Shown one piece after another: positions 1-8,585 of a DNA stretch of 64,000 bases; position 1 is the first letter of the stretch, and each line of letters opens with the position of its first letter. Below the pieces are notes generated by a model that saw nothing but the letters and a program-made list of their open reading frames with translations, did not search any database and was not told the origin of the DNA. Position numbers and translations under genes: made by a program. Source of the stretch: Thiodiazotropha sp040791665 (GTDB lineage: Bacteria; Pseudomonadota; Gammaproteobacteria; Chromatiales; Chromatiaceae); NCBI GenBank assembly GCA_040791665.1, contig JBFNNX010000009.1, positions 186,001 through 250,000 on the forward strand. The letters run 5' to 3'.

Positions 1-592
1 CGATATCGACCTCGCCATTGAGAACAGCCATCACCACCCTGTCGTGAATCCCGCCAAAACGCAGCGCCTTCAAATCACTATAGGGATCTACACCTATTTC
101 CACCATCTCTCGCATCGCCATCTGAAAACCACCCAAAGAGGTGGCATCAACCGCCATCATGGTATGACCACGTAGATCCTCTAGGCTGTTGATCTGCGGG
201 TGGTCCTGTCGGGTGAAGATGACACCACCGAAGATCTTATAGGGCACATCGTTGCGTCGATTGTAAAGTGTGGCGATCCTGGAGACACGGTAGTTAACTT
301 CAAGATTGACATAGATACCCGGATTAACCAGTACGAAATCGATTTTACCTGTCTCCACGGCAGGATTGACCTCATCGAACTTCAGAGGTTTGATGATGAA
401 TTGGTAAGAGGGTATATGGGAGGTGAGAAAATCAGCGGTAGGACCCCACATCCTCAAAGTGGCTTGATCGCCACGATGACTCAACACCCCAATACGCACC
501 ACTTCGGAGTCGGCCTGCAGCGGCGTGACGCAGAGTGACAGAAAAACGAGAATAAACAGCCATACTTTGTGGTTTTGCTGACAATTCGGCAT
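1..592 (-). CDS. PhnD/TtrS-like periplasmic substrate-binding protein or sensor, N-terminal part (cut by window edge)
   Basis: This reading frame runs leftwards from ATG at 592 and is still open at base 1, so only about 197 residues are visible. Residues 1-27 form a signal peptide (a basic stretch, then WLFILVFLSL and an LQA-type cleavage site). The mature part opens with EVVRIGVLSHRGDQAT and continues with alternating strand/helix segments, including the FVLVNPGIY and DLRGHTMMAVD patches typical of the PhnD-like (phosphonate-binding) family. The IGVL-RG-A-W-PTAD-L start resembles the periplasmic domain of tetrathionate-type sensor kinases (TtrS) more than a transporter component, but the part that would hold a kinase domain lies outside the window. 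It is either a soluble binding protein or the input domain of a histidine kinase; I cannot decide which. Confidence 0.75.
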   Translation of the reverse strand, partial: MPNCQQNHKVWLFILVFLSLCVTPLQADSEVVRIGVLSHRGDQATLRMWGPTADFLTSHIPSYQFIIKPLKFDEVNPAVETGKIDFVLVNPGIYVNLEVNYRVSRIATLYNRRNDVPYKIFGGVIFTRQDHPQINSLEDLRGHTMMAVDATSLGGFQMAMREMVEIGVDPYSDLKALRFGGIHDRVVMAVLNGEVDI

Positions 593-647
593 GCAATGAG
601 GGTATGTGAAATCGCTATTGCTGACAAGGGACACATATAATCCCGAA

Positions 648-1484
648 TCAGATCGCATAGAGAGTGGCAATCTCCTCTTTCCAAAGGGTATCGTCAATGG
701 TCTCCAAGACCAGCGGTATGTCATCAAAGCGCGCATCGTGCATGATATAGCGGAAAACCTCCCAACCGAGCTTACCCTTTCCCAGGCTGTGGTGGCGATC
801 GACCCTGGCACCCAGGTCGGGCTTGCTGTCGTTGAGGTGCATGCCACGTAGATATTGAAAACCGACAACTCGATCGAACTCGGTAAAAGTCTTGTCACAG
901 GCCGCTCCGGTTCTAAGATCGTAACCAGCCACAAAGGTATGGCAGGTATCGAGACAGACCCCGACCCGGCTCTTATCCTCGACCGCATCGATGATCGCCG
1001 CCAGGTGTTCGAAGCGATACCCCAGGGTGCTTCCCTGGCCTGCCGTATTCTCTATCACCGCAGTCACCCCCCGGGTCTGCTCAAGTACCAGGTTGATCGA
1101 TTCGGCAACCCGTTGCAGGCTCTCCTCCTCGCTGATCTTCCTCAGGGTTGCGCCGGGATGAAAGTTGAGCAGCGACAGACCAAGCTGCTCACAACGCTGC
1201 ATCTCATCCAGAAAGGCAGTTCGCGATTTGTCCAGGCCCTCAGGCTCCGGATGCCCCAGATTGATAAGATAGCTGTCATGGGGCAGCACATACCTGGCAG
1301 AGATACCGGAGCGTTCGAGGCTCTCCCTGAATGCCAGGATCGATTCTTCACTCAAGGGTTTTGCATGCCACTGACGTTGATTCTTGGTAAACAGGGCAAA
1401 TGCCTTGGCACCTATCTCCTGCGCGTTCAAGGGCGCATTCTGAACTCCACCCGAAGCGCTGACATGGGCACCGACATACTTCAT
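648..1484 (-). CDS. nfo: Endonuclease IV (AP endonuclease)
   Basis: This enzyme cleaves DNA 5' to abasic sites in base-excision repair and uses three zinc ions. Its 278 residues match the usual family length. The metal ligands characteristic of the TIM-barrel family are visible: GAHVS near the N-terminus, the HDSYLINLGHP segment, NFHPGA, IENTAGQG, CLDTCHTFVAGYD, HLNDSK, DRHHSLGKG and the C-terminal LVLETI. The start is supported by an AAGGTGG ribosome site just upstream of ATG at 1484. It stands alone between the partial binding-protein gene and a LysE-type exporter, all on the minus strand. Assignment is secure. Confidence 0.96.
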   Translation of the reverse strand: MKYVGAHVSASGGVQNAPLNAQEIGAKAFALFTKNQRQWHAKPLSEESILAFRESLERSGISARYVLPHDSYLINLGHPEPEGLDKSRTAFLDEMQRCEQLGLSLLNFHPGATLRKISEEESLQRVAESINLVLEQTRGVTAVIENTAGQGSTLGYRFEHLAAIIDAVEDKSRVGVCLDTCHTFVAGYDLRTGAACDKTFTEFDRVVGFQYLRGMHLNDSKPDLGARVDRHHSLGKGKLGWEVFRYIMHDARFDDIPLVLETIDDTLWKEEIATLYAI

Positions 1485-1578
1485 AAAGATCCACCTTATT
1501 CGTTTAACCGGACACTACTTTCTACATGAAACAGACCGCAACCACAAACAGATCAGAATCTGTGGATTGAAGCTTGTA

Positions 1579-2202
1579 TCAAAGCTGCTCTGTCAACAAC
1601 AGTTTCATGGCGAGTATGCAAAAGATCGCTGCGGCAACACGGTGCATGATCCTTTGAGCCTTGTCGGATTGCTTGAGCCAGGGACTGATGATCCCCGCCA
1701 GTTCGGCGATAGCGCCAAATACCAACAGTGTGGCCATAATGAATACTAAACCAAAACTGATCATTTGCAGTACTATCGGACCGGCATCAGGAAGTATGAA
1801 CTGAGGCAGCAGTGCAAGAAAAAAGAGCGAAACCTTGGGATTGGTCACATTCATGATTATGCCCCGACGATAGATCAACCAGGATGTGAGTTTCGGTTGA
1901 TTCTGTAGCGGCAGTTGACTGTTGGACCTCTGAATGAAGCGCCATGCCAAGTAGAACAGGTAGGCGGCACCGATCAGCTTGAGGAGGTTGAATGCCACTT
2001 CGGATGTCTGGAAAACGGCGGCGACTCCCAGAGATACCGTTGCAGTATGTACAATCAGGCCGGTGGAAAAACCCAATGTTGCAAACCATCCGGCGATTCG
2101 TCCATGCAATGCCGAATGGGTCAGTACAAACAGATTGTCCGGTCCGGGGACGAGCGCCAGGACAACAGCCGTGACAAACAGTGCGAGCAGATTTTCTAGC
2201 AT
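1579..2202 (-). CDS. LysE/RhtB family amino-acid exporter
   Basis: This is a 207-residue inner-membrane protein with about six hydrophobic segments. It carries the family signature near the N-terminus (VPGPDNLFVLTHS, normally PGP near residue 20). Other family-like stretches are the GLIVHT region, the LLKLIGAAYLFYLAWR helix, and the NVTNPKVSLFFLALLPQFI segment. The family exports amino acids such as lysine, homoserine or threonine, or related metabolites. The substrate cannot be read from the sequence. It is a single gene on the minus strand between nfo and a glycerophosphodiesterase, with short gaps on both sides. Confidence 0.9.
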   Translation of the reverse strand: MLENLLALFVTAVVLALVPGPDNLFVLTHSALHGRIAGWFATLGFSTGLIVHTATVSLGVAAVFQTSEVAFNLLKLIGAAYLFYLAWRFIQRSNSQLPLQNQPKLTSWLIYRRGIIMNVTNPKVSLFFLALLPQFILPDAGPIVLQMISFGLVFIMATLLVFGAIAELAGIISPWLKQSDKAQRIMHRVAAAIFCILAMKLLLTEQL

Positions 2203-2284
2203 GAGATGAAGTCGCTCTCCCGGTCACTCATGGTATATTCAATGCAGCATCAATAGGAAAATACACTACAACCGCCCGCATGGG

Positions 2285-3502
2285 TCATTTGGAGCAATTC
2301 CTGCTCAGCAGAAACTGTTGCTTCGCCTCAACACCGATATCAGGCAGATTGAAAAATATCCCATCAACACCCTGATTGAAAAGGTGGATTGCCTCTCTCT
2401 TCTGCCTCTCCAGCAATACGCTGCTCCGAGATGGAGGTATTGATGATCGTTCACACAGCGGGAATATATGCACATGCATACCCCGATTGAGTGCATGTTC
2501 GATATATGCTGGCATCGTTCCTCGATCAAGCGCATCAATATTCCCGGTTTTACCCCTGCCTTTGCTGGTGACGCTGTACATAGAGTGAGTAGGAAGAAGC
2601 GTCCCGATCCATACAGCTATTCCGCTTGCATAGTGATCAGCCATCCAATCGATTGCAGCAGGGGATGTGAGGACTTGGTAGTCTCGCTGGGATACCACCT
2701 CCGGAATCCCGACGAGATCACCATAGTAGCTCTCCAGGTCGCCCCCTCGATTGTGATGGTAGACAAAATCATAGGGCCTGGTGAAGTCGCCTTCCGGAAG
2801 TATCAGCTCACCTTTAATGTCGCCGAACAGTTGGATCAGTGGCAGCTGCAGACCATGACGCGGCATAATTAGGTCATGTAACTCGATGAGGTTGGCGATT
2901 TCAAAGGATTGTATGAAAACTCGATCTGTATCTGTAAACCCCTCTTGCAGCAATGCATCTATCAATAGACGAGATATCGATTGCTGGATCGGTGAACCAT
3001 CCAGATAAGCTCCTTCAAAAGCATAGTAGGTTGGATATTTTGTTTCCGGATAAATGCCTATTCTCAAGCCACGCGCTGCCTCCTCCTCCCTTACCAAGGC
3101 GATGATCTCTTCAAGGGTGGGTATGTCAATCGCCGCTTCATCCTGTTCTGACGATTCATGGCTGCCGGAAGCACTCCACTGGCTACGCAGGGTCTTGATT
3201 TCCGAGAGCTCGAAATCTTCACAAAACCACCCAACTCTATGCATGCCATCAACCAGCTTGGTGGTATAGCGATCTGCGAATTCTCGATGTTGCGCGACAT
3301 CCGTGGTAAGACTCAATTCATTGTCATGTCGAGCGATGAGTCGATGGTCCCTCGTCAGAACCAGGTCGGGTTCGATAAAGTCGACCCCCATTTCGATCGC
3401 CAACCGATAGGAGGCCAGGGTATGTTCCGGAAGATATCCGCATGCGCCACGGTGACCGATGACCAGTGGTATATTATCCGCTACTCTCTCTAGCCGCTTC
3501 AT
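2285..3502 (-). CDS. glpQ: Glycerophosphodiester phosphodiesterase, GlpQ-like
   Basis: This enzyme hydrolyses glycerophosphodiesters to glycerol-3-phosphate plus an alcohol. It has 405 residues. The GDPD catalytic set is in place: H17-R18 in IGHRGA, E44 and D46 in FIEPDLVLT, and H59 in ARHDNELS. The conserved C-terminal GVDGIFFNLPD also matches. Length and internal insertions resemble periplasmic GlpQ rather than the short cytosolic UgpQ. However, no signal peptide is present: the protein opens MKRLERVADNIPLVIGHRG and no usable upstream start extends it. It may therefore act in the cytosol, or the start may have decayed. It diverges from cysZ across a 150-bp gap. Confidence 0.88.
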   Translation of the reverse strand: MKRLERVADNIPLVIGHRGACGYLPEHTLASYRLAIEMGVDFIEPDLVLTRDHRLIARHDNELSLTTDVAQHREFADRYTTKLVDGMHRVGWFCEDFELSEIKTLRSQWSASGSHESSEQDEAAIDIPTLEEIIALVREEEAARGLRIGIYPETKYPTYYAFEGAYLDGSPIQQSISRLLIDALLQEGFTDTDRVFIQSFEIANLIELHDLIMPRHGLQLPLIQLFGDIKGELILPEGDFTRPYDFVYHHNRGGDLESYYGDLVGIPEVVSQRDYQVLTSPAAIDWMADHYASGIAVWIGTLLPTHSMYSVTSKGRGKTGNIDALDRGTMPAYIEHALNRGMHVHIFPLCERSSIPPSRSSVLLERQKREAIHLFNQGVDGIFFNLPDIGVEAKQQFLLSRNCSK

Positions 3503-3652
3503 TGAACGATTGTTGTTATCCTGTATTGAAAACGGTATTGGTTAACCGGGTTAAATTTGGTTAAACCGGCACTGCCCGTGCATATCTTCCATGACAATAG
3601 GTTATATTTCGCAGTTTATATATAAATGGGTAGAGAAGTCAGGATTTCAAAC

Positions 3653-4393
3653 ATGATTAATAACCCGCTCACGGGAGCAAGCTATTTGTTGAGAGGGCTC
3701 GCTCTGCTGACCAAACCCGGTCTGAGACCCTTTGTGCTGATCCCGCTGACAATCAATATCATCGTCTTCAGCTTACTCATCTGGCTCGGTGTCGATCAGT
3801 TCGGGCAGCTGATGGACCGTTTCCTTCCCAGTGACGAAAGTTGGCTGGCCTGGCTTCGCTGGTTATTGTGGCCGCTGTTCGCCATCACCCTGCTGTTGAT
3901 CATTTTCTATACCTTCACTGTCATTGCCAACCTGATAGCCTCTCCGTTCAATGGGCTTCTGGCGGAAAAGGTTGAACTCCACCTGGGGGGAAAGATCCCG
4001 AATCAACCAACTGGGACAAAGCAGATCGTCAAGGATGTTGTGCCTTCAATTATGTCGGAGTTACGCAAGCTGCTCTATTTCCTGTTGCGCGCCATCCCCC
4101 TGTTGATACTTTTCCTCATACCCGGCCTGAATATCGTCGCACCCTTTTTATGGATGGCGTTCAGCGCCTGGTTCCTCGCTGTGGAGTATGCCGACTACCC
4201 GATGGCCAACCACAATTTGGTCTTCAAGCAGCAGCATATGCGACTCAAGCAGGCCCGTTACTCATCCCTTACCTTCGGCGCCGGATTGACCCTGATGATG
4301 ATGATACCCGTACTCAACTTCATCGCCATGCCGGCGGCCGTTGCCGGCGCCACCCTGTTCTGGCATGAACGCCTGCGCCATATCGAGGTTTAA
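3653..4393 (+). CDS. cysZ: CysZ-like sulfate transporter / EI24-family membrane protein
   Basis: This inner-membrane protein aligns by eye with E. coli CysZ along its length, for example GLALLTKPGLRPFVLIPL, IANLIASPFNGLLAEKVE and the conserved AVEYADYPMANHN. It has four or more hydrophobic helices. CysZ mediates sulfate uptake for cysteine synthesis. An upstream in-frame ATG exists at 3626 but has no ribosome site. The ATG at 3653 is preceded by AGGA about 8 nt away and gives the expected N-terminus (MINNPLTGASYLLRG), so I place the start there. In a sulfur-oxidising background it may serve assimilation or sulfate homeostasis. Confidence 0.88.
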   Translation: MINNPLTGASYLLRGLALLTKPGLRPFVLIPLTINIIVFSLLIWLGVDQFGQLMDRFLPSDESWLAWLRWLLWPLFAITLLLIIFYTFTVIANLIASPFNGLLAEKVELHLGGKIPNQPTGTKQIVKDVVPSIMSELRKLLYFLLRAIPLLILFLIPGLNIVAPFLWMAFSAWFLAVEYADYPMANHNLVFKQQHMRLKQARYSSLTFGAGLTLMMMIPVLNFIAMPAAVAGATLFWHERLRHIEV

Positions 4394-4398
4394 TGGAT

Positions 4399-4426
4399 TA
4401 AAAAAGTCCGCAAATGAACGCGGACT
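4399..4426 (-). terminator. Intrinsic terminator of the aminotransferase operon
   Basis: On the minus strand a 7-bp stem AGTCCGC/GCGGACT with an 8-nt loop is followed at once by a run of six T. It lies 19 bp beyond the aminotransferase stop codon and just after the convergent cysZ stop. The T-run polarity fits termination of the minus-strand transcript. Confidence 0.75.
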
Positions 4427-4444
4427 ATTCTCCTTCAAGTTCAT

Positions 4445-5605
4445 TTAACCCGCCAGAAATCCACCGATTCTATCCACGCCTTCCTGCAATCGTTCCAGGT
4501 CGGTGGTATAGGCGAATCGCAGATGCGATTCAGGCTGGTTGAAACCGAAATCGAGCCCTGGAGTAATCGCCACGCCGGCCTCGTGCAGCAGCCTCTGGGC
4601 AAAGGCCTGGCTGTCATCGCACAATTCTCCACAACCCGCATAGAGATAGAAAGCCCCCTGTGGTGTCACCGGTATAGAGAATCCCAGATCACGCAGTGCG
4701 GGCAGCAGAAAATCGCGGCGCTGCTGGAAAGCTTGGCGGCGTTGTTCCAGAATCTCAATCGCTGCCGGTGAGAATGCCGCCAGAGCAGCGTGTTGAGAGA
4801 GTGTAGGCGCCGAAAGAAATATATTCTGCGCCAAACGGTCGATGGGATCGATGAAGAGTTCGGGCGCAACCAGCCAGCCAAGCCGCCAACCGGTCATACC
4901 GAAGAACTTTGAAAAACTGTTGATGACGAACAGGTTATCGGCAAACCGAAGCGCTGTGCCACCCACTTCTTCGTAAACCAGCCCCTGATAGATCTCATCA
5001 ACGATCAAAACCCCGCCCAATCGTTCCACGGTAGCATGCAGCGACCACATCTCTTCATCGCGGATCAGGGTTCCGGTCGGATTGGAGGGTGACGCAACCA
5101 AGACGGCCTTGGTATCTTCCCGCCACGCCTCCTCTACCAGCCGAGCTGTCAATTGATATCCGCTCTCCGGGCCCACAGCCAGGGCTACGGGTATGCCATC
5201 GACCAACTCCACGAAATGGCGGTTACATGGATAGCCGGGATCTGCCAGCAGTACCGATTCTCCCGGATTGATCAGCACGCTCATGATCAGCTGCAGCGCA
5301 CCTGAGGAACCGGGTGTGACAACCACGCGCGCGGGATCGATCTCGGTCGAATATTGATCGCGATAATGGTTGGCGATAGCCTGACGCAGGGCAGCCAGGC
5401 CCTTCGCCGGTGTATAGTGGATATCACCCGATGCCAGGGCGGCCTGCCCTGCGGCAACGACCGGCGCCGGGGTATCGAAATCGGGCTCCCCTATCTCCAT
5501 GTGGATGACCGATCGACCCTCGGCCTCCATACGGCGCGCCTGGGCCAATAGGTCCATGACGTAGAAGGGGGCGATGCGCTGCATGCGCCGGGCGATGTCA
5601 TTCAC
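4445..5605 (-). CDS. Pyridoxal-phosphate aminotransferase, class I/II
   Basis: This is a 386-residue fold-type I aminotransferase. The PLP lysine is K233 in INSFSKFFGMTGWR, with N175 in SPSNPTGT, D203 and Y206 in IVDEIYQG, and the substrate-carboxylate arginine region near the C-terminus (HLRFAYTTD). It resembles aspartate or alanine/valine-pyruvate aminotransferases (AspC/AlaA group); the exact substrate cannot be fixed. The start is GTG at 5605, overlapping the stop of the upstream phosphatase gene as GTGA, which implies translational coupling. An intrinsic terminator follows the gene. Confidence 0.92.
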   Translation of the reverse strand: MNDIARRMQRIAPFYVMDLLAQARRMEAEGRSVIHMEIGEPDFDTPAPVVAAGQAALASGDIHYTPAKGLAALRQAIANHYRDQYSTEIDPARVVVTPGSSGALQLIMSVLINPGESVLLADPGYPCNRHFVELVDGIPVALAVGPESGYQLTARLVEEAWREDTKAVLVASPSNPTGTLIRDEEMWSLHATVERLGGVLIVDEIYQGLVYEEVGGTALRFADNLFVINSFSKFFGMTGWRLGWLVAPELFIDPIDRLAQNIFLSAPTLSQHAALAAFSPAAIEILEQRRQAFQQRRDFLLPALRDLGFSIPVTPQGAFYLYAGCGELCDDSQAFAQRLLHEAGVAITPGLDFGFNQPESHLRFAYTTDLERLQEGVDRIGGFLAG

Positions 5606-6375
5606 GGGTATGCTCTGCCATGCAGTGCCCGAAGCAGGGTAAGATCGACAAACTGGTGTCCCCCTGTGTCACCAAATTTGACCTGGAAGGGTTGCTCGGG
5701 CTCACCGAACTGATCGACCACGAGTTTAGCGCCGTTAAAGTCATCCTCGGCGGTATAACCATTGGTGGTCACCAAAATCGAAGAGATAGAGGCTTGACTG
5801 GCTGACTGCACACCATTGTGCGAATCCTCGAAAGCGATGCAGGCTTCCCCATGCAGTCCCATTTGCTGCAATGCCCAGAGATAGATATCGGGCGCCGGCT
5901 TCTTTGCCGGCACGATATCCCCCGCCGCTATCACTTCGAACCAGCCCTCCGCATCGGGATCGAGACTATGCCGCAACAGAGCGCTTACATTGGCCGGTGT
6001 GGTCGTGGTCGCAATCGCCAAACGCAGTCCGGCCTGCCGAGCTTCCTGCAACAGGCGTTTCACCCCATTGCGCATCGGTATCAATCCTTGCGACAACATT
6101 CGGGTATAGTGTTCTGTCTTACCGGCATGAAGTGCCGTGACGAATCCGTTCAGATCCGCTGGCCTGGGGAAATCGGGATTATAGTGGTCAAGATAGTGAC
6201 GGATACGCTCCTTGCCGCCCGTAACCGCCAATAGCTTGCCATACAGCTCCACAGACCACTCCCAGTCGAGCCCAGCCCCTTCAAAGGCCTTGTTGAAAGC
6301 CACCCGGTGACCATCTCGCTCGGTATCCGCGAGGGTACCGTCCACATCAAATATCAATGCCTCTAGATCTGCCAT
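5602..6375 (-). CDS. cbbY: HAD-superfamily phosphatase, CbbY-like
   Basis: This 257-residue HAD hydrolase has motif I DVDGT (nucleophile D10, acid D12), the cap segment with GKLLAVTGGKERIRHYL, motif II ATTT, motif III in PAKKPAPDIY, and motif IV in AFEDSHNGVQSA. The TGGKERI cap motif and TERDGHRVAFNKAF segment are typical of CbbY. In CO2-fixing proteobacteria CbbY removes xylulose-1,5-bisphosphate, an inhibitor of RuBisCO. No other Calvin-cycle gene is in the window, so the metabolic link is by family. It overlaps the downstream aminotransferase by 4 bp. Confidence 0.85.
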   Translation of the reverse strand: MADLEALIFDVDGTLADTERDGHRVAFNKAFEGAGLDWEWSVELYGKLLAVTGGKERIRHYLDHYNPDFPRPADLNGFVTALHAGKTEHYTRMLSQGLIPMRNGVKRLLQEARQAGLRLAIATTTTPANVSALLRHSLDPDAEGWFEVIAAGDIVPAKKPAPDIYLWALQQMGLHGEACIAFEDSHNGVQSASQASISSILVTTNGYTAEDDFNGAKLVVDQFGEPEQPFQVKFGDTGGHQFVDLTLLRALHGRAYP

Positions 6376-6598
6376 TACTGCACCTTGGTATTATTAGACC
6401 CACTTAAAATAGGGTATTTCCCCGGTCAGGGCACTAGCTTACCCATTGGCGGGTGGTGTGCATAGCCGGCTGGAAAGGTTAAAACCGCACAAATAATGAG
6501 CTGAGACAAGTGTTGCTGACATATCTACCTTTATTTTCAGTCGAATTGAACCAATCTTATGTATTGGGAAGGCGATTAACAAAGCCGAACCGGTTTTG

Positions 6599-6627
6599 TT
6601 GTTTCGTTCTTTCCTTTCTGGTATAGA
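6599..6627 (+). promoter_or_regulatory. Candidate sigma-70 promoter of dksA
   Basis: TTGTTT at 6599-6604 and TATAGA at 6622-6627 are separated by 17 bp, about 30 bp upstream of the dksA start. This is a pattern match only. Confidence 0.35.
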
Positions 6628-6656
6628 TATGCGCCTTCACTGAAGAGGTACCATGA

Positions 6657-7097
6657 ATGGCCCAGAAGAAAGCCAACACCCAGGGGGCTAGATCCTTTGG
6701 CATCGAGCCCTATGAGCCCGCCAAGGGCGAAGAATATATGAATGAGGAACAGGAGACTCATTTCCGCGCCATCCTGGATGCATGGAAATCCAACCTGATG
6801 CAAGAGGTTGATCGTACCGTGCACCATATGCAGGACGAGGCCGCCAATTTTCCTGATCCCAACGATCGCGCGACCCAGGAGTCTGAATTCAGCCTTGAGC
6901 TGCGTACCCGGGACCGAGAGCGTAAACTGATCAAAAAGATCGATGAGGCCCTTGAGAAGCTTGATAACCATGATTATGGCTATTGCGAATCCTGCGGTGT
7001 GGAGATCGGGATCAGGCGGCTCGAGGCCCGCCCAACCGCAACCCAGTGCATCGATTGCAAGACTCTCGATGAGATTCGCGAAAAACAGATGGGATAG
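6657..7097 (+). CDS. dksA: RNA polymerase-binding transcription factor DksA
   Basis: DksA binds the RNA polymerase secondary channel and, with ppGpp, mediates the stringent response. It has 146 residues. The coiled-coil tip motif DxxDxA is seen as D67-D70-A72, and the zinc finger as C110-X2-C113-X17-C131-X2-C134. An AGAGG ribosome site sits 8 nt before ATG 6657. A decoy ATG at 6653 is out of frame. It is followed by an intrinsic terminator and then gluQ, the standard gammaproteobacterial order. Confidence 0.97.
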   Translation: MAQKKANTQGARSFGIEPYEPAKGEEYMNEEQETHFRAILDAWKSNLMQEVDRTVHHMQDEAANFPDPNDRATQESEFSLELRTRDRERKLIKKIDEALEKLDNHDYGYCESCGVEIGIRRLEARPTATQCIDCKTLDEIREKQMG

Positions 7098-7120
7098 CGC
7101 CATCTTCAATGTGTCACGCG

Positions 7121-7149
7121 AAAAACCGGCAGTAGCCGGTTTTTCTGTT
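7121..7149 (+). terminator. Intrinsic terminator between dksA and gluQ
   Basis: A perfect 10-bp inverted repeat AAAAACCGGC / GCCGGTTTTT with a 4-base AGTA loop (7121-7144) lies 24 bp after the dksA stop and runs into T-rich sequence. Confidence 0.85.
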
Positions 7150-7198
7150 TATGACGACTGCAGCTTATTCCTTAATCCATTGGGAAACAGAGGCATAC

Positions 7199-8134
7199 AT
7201 GCCCGCTCTGGACAGAAATAGAGGCTATCGGGGACGATTTGCTCCCTCTCCCAGTGGCGAACTCCATTTCGGATCACTGGTGGCGGCAATGGGCAGTTAT
7301 CTGGATGCCCGCAGCCATCATGGTGAGTGGTTGGTTCGAATGGAAGACCTGGATCGGACACGGGAGGTAAAAGGAGCCGCAAAATCTATCCTACAGACCC
7401 TGGAAAGCTTCGGTTTCTGCTGGGACGGTGAGATCATCTACCAGAGCCAGCGAACCGTGGCCTATGCTGAAGCGGTCGATAGGCTCATCCAGACACGGCT
7501 CGCCTATCCCTGCGGCTGCTCTCGTAAGTTCATCGAAGCACAGGCCAAATATGGCGCAGAGGGGGCAATCTACCCGGGTACCTGCCGCAATGGTGTTGTG
7601 GCGGGAAGAGCGGAGCGGAGCATCCGCGTCTTGACCACCGATGAGGAGATCACTGTCATGGACAGTGTACAGGGCCGGATCAGCCAGCAGATCGACAGGG
7701 AGATTGGGGATTTCGTGATTCGGCGGGCCGACGGCTTTCATGCCTATCAGCTCGCAGTGGTCATCGACGATGCCTGGCAAGGGATAACAGATATCGTTCG
7801 CGGTGCGGATCTGATCAGTTCTACCCCTAGGCAGTACTATCTGCAAACGCTGCTGCGGCTGCCCCATCCCGCTTACGTCCACCTTCCCCTGGCGGTTGAC
7901 GACCAGGGCCGAAAGCTGAGTAAGCAGTCCAGGGATGCCCGAGTGGATTCCAAACAGCCGTTGGATGCCCTCTTACGTGCCCTTGCCTTTCTCAACCAAC
8001 CGCTGCCACCGCAGCGTCCCGAGACGATCGAGGCATTCTGGCAATGGGCCGTTATGCATTGGTCGCTGAAGCCCATTCCGGCGCAACTTCAAATCCCCGC
8101 CACCTCTCGCAAGTATTTGAATAACTTACGGTAA
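7199..8134 (+). CDS. gluQ: Glutamyl-Q tRNA(Asp) synthetase
   Basis: This paralogue of the GluRS catalytic core attaches glutamate to queuosine in tRNA(Asp) and lacks an anticodon-binding domain. It is 311 residues from the start chosen here. The N-terminal RGRFAPSPSGELHFGSL contains the HIGH-like motif. Zinc ligands appear as YPCGCSRKF and PGTC. The KMSKS equivalent is RKLSKQ near residue 235. An earlier in-frame ATG at 7151 lies at the foot of the dksA terminator without a ribosome site, whereas ATG 7199 has AGAGG upstream. Its 3' end overlaps the convergent darP gene by 46 bp. Confidence 0.93.
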   Translation: MPALDRNRGYRGRFAPSPSGELHFGSLVAAMGSYLDARSHHGEWLVRMEDLDRTREVKGAAKSILQTLESFGFCWDGEIIYQSQRTVAYAEAVDRLIQTRLAYPCGCSRKFIEAQAKYGAEGAIYPGTCRNGVVAGRAERSIRVLTTDEEITVMDSVQGRISQQIDREIGDFVIRRADGFHAYQLAVVIDDAWQGITDIVRGADLISSTPRQYYLQTLLRLPHPAYVHLPLAVDDQGRKLSKQSRDARVDSKQPLDALLRALAFLNQPLPPQRPETIEAFWQWAVMHWSLKPIPAQLQIPATSRKYLNNLR

Positions 8135-8532
8135 GACACGGGATGACGCGCCTGCTCGCGTTCCTTTCGCGCAGCCTGAATCAGCTGCCGCAACCTTTGG
8201 CGGTCCGCCCCCGGGTAGGCCTGCATGAACTCACCGAACGCCTCACCCTGCTCATTCAACAGCCTCTCGCGCCAACGTTCCAGGGCATGGAACAGGTTGA
8301 CATCGGCCTGGTGCCTGTTATCGATATCGCCTATCACCCGCCTGATCGAGTCAAGGTCCTCTTCACGCAGCAGTTTGCCCAGACGCCGGTAGTGTCGACG
8401 CAAGGCATTCAGTGATTTGATCCGCCTGCTCTCTTCCAGCGCCTCTTGCAAGTCAGCGCTCAAAGGCATACGCGCCAACACCGTCGGCGGGAGTGTGGTG
8501 AGGCGCTCACCAAGCAGTTGCAGAGCCAACAT
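8089..8532 (-). CDS. darP: DarP/YjgA ribosome-associated protein; N-terminal start uncertain
   Basis: This DUF615-family protein associates with the late 50S ribosomal subunit. From the first in-frame ATG (8532) it has 147 residues and contains the family core (RRIKSLNALRRHYRRLGKLLR, NRHQADVNLFHALE, YPGADRQRLRQLI). The reading frame stays open upstream through the family's conserved SKSEIKRE segment to about 8588 and beyond. Between the preceding in-frame stop and 8532 there is no ATG, GTG or TTG. An ATG that overlaps the recJ stop (8585-8583) is in another frame. So either a rare start is used, an indel has occurred, or the protein is N-terminally shortened. Confidence 0.82.
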   Translation of the reverse strand: MLALQLLGERLTTLPPTVLARMPLSADLQEALEESRRIKSLNALRRHYRRLGKLLREEDLDSIRRVIGDIDNRHQADVNLFHALERWRERLLNEQGEAFGEFMQAYPGADRQRLRQLIQAARKEREQARHPVSYRKLFKYLREVAGI

Positions 8533-8585
8533 CTCACGTTTGATTTCGCTCTTGCTGGGCTCTTCGAGCCCCTGTTCCTGTTCAT

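Noticed and set aside
6653..6655. ATG four bases before the dksA start
   Set aside because: Out of frame with DksA; spacing from the AGAGG site favours ATG 6657.
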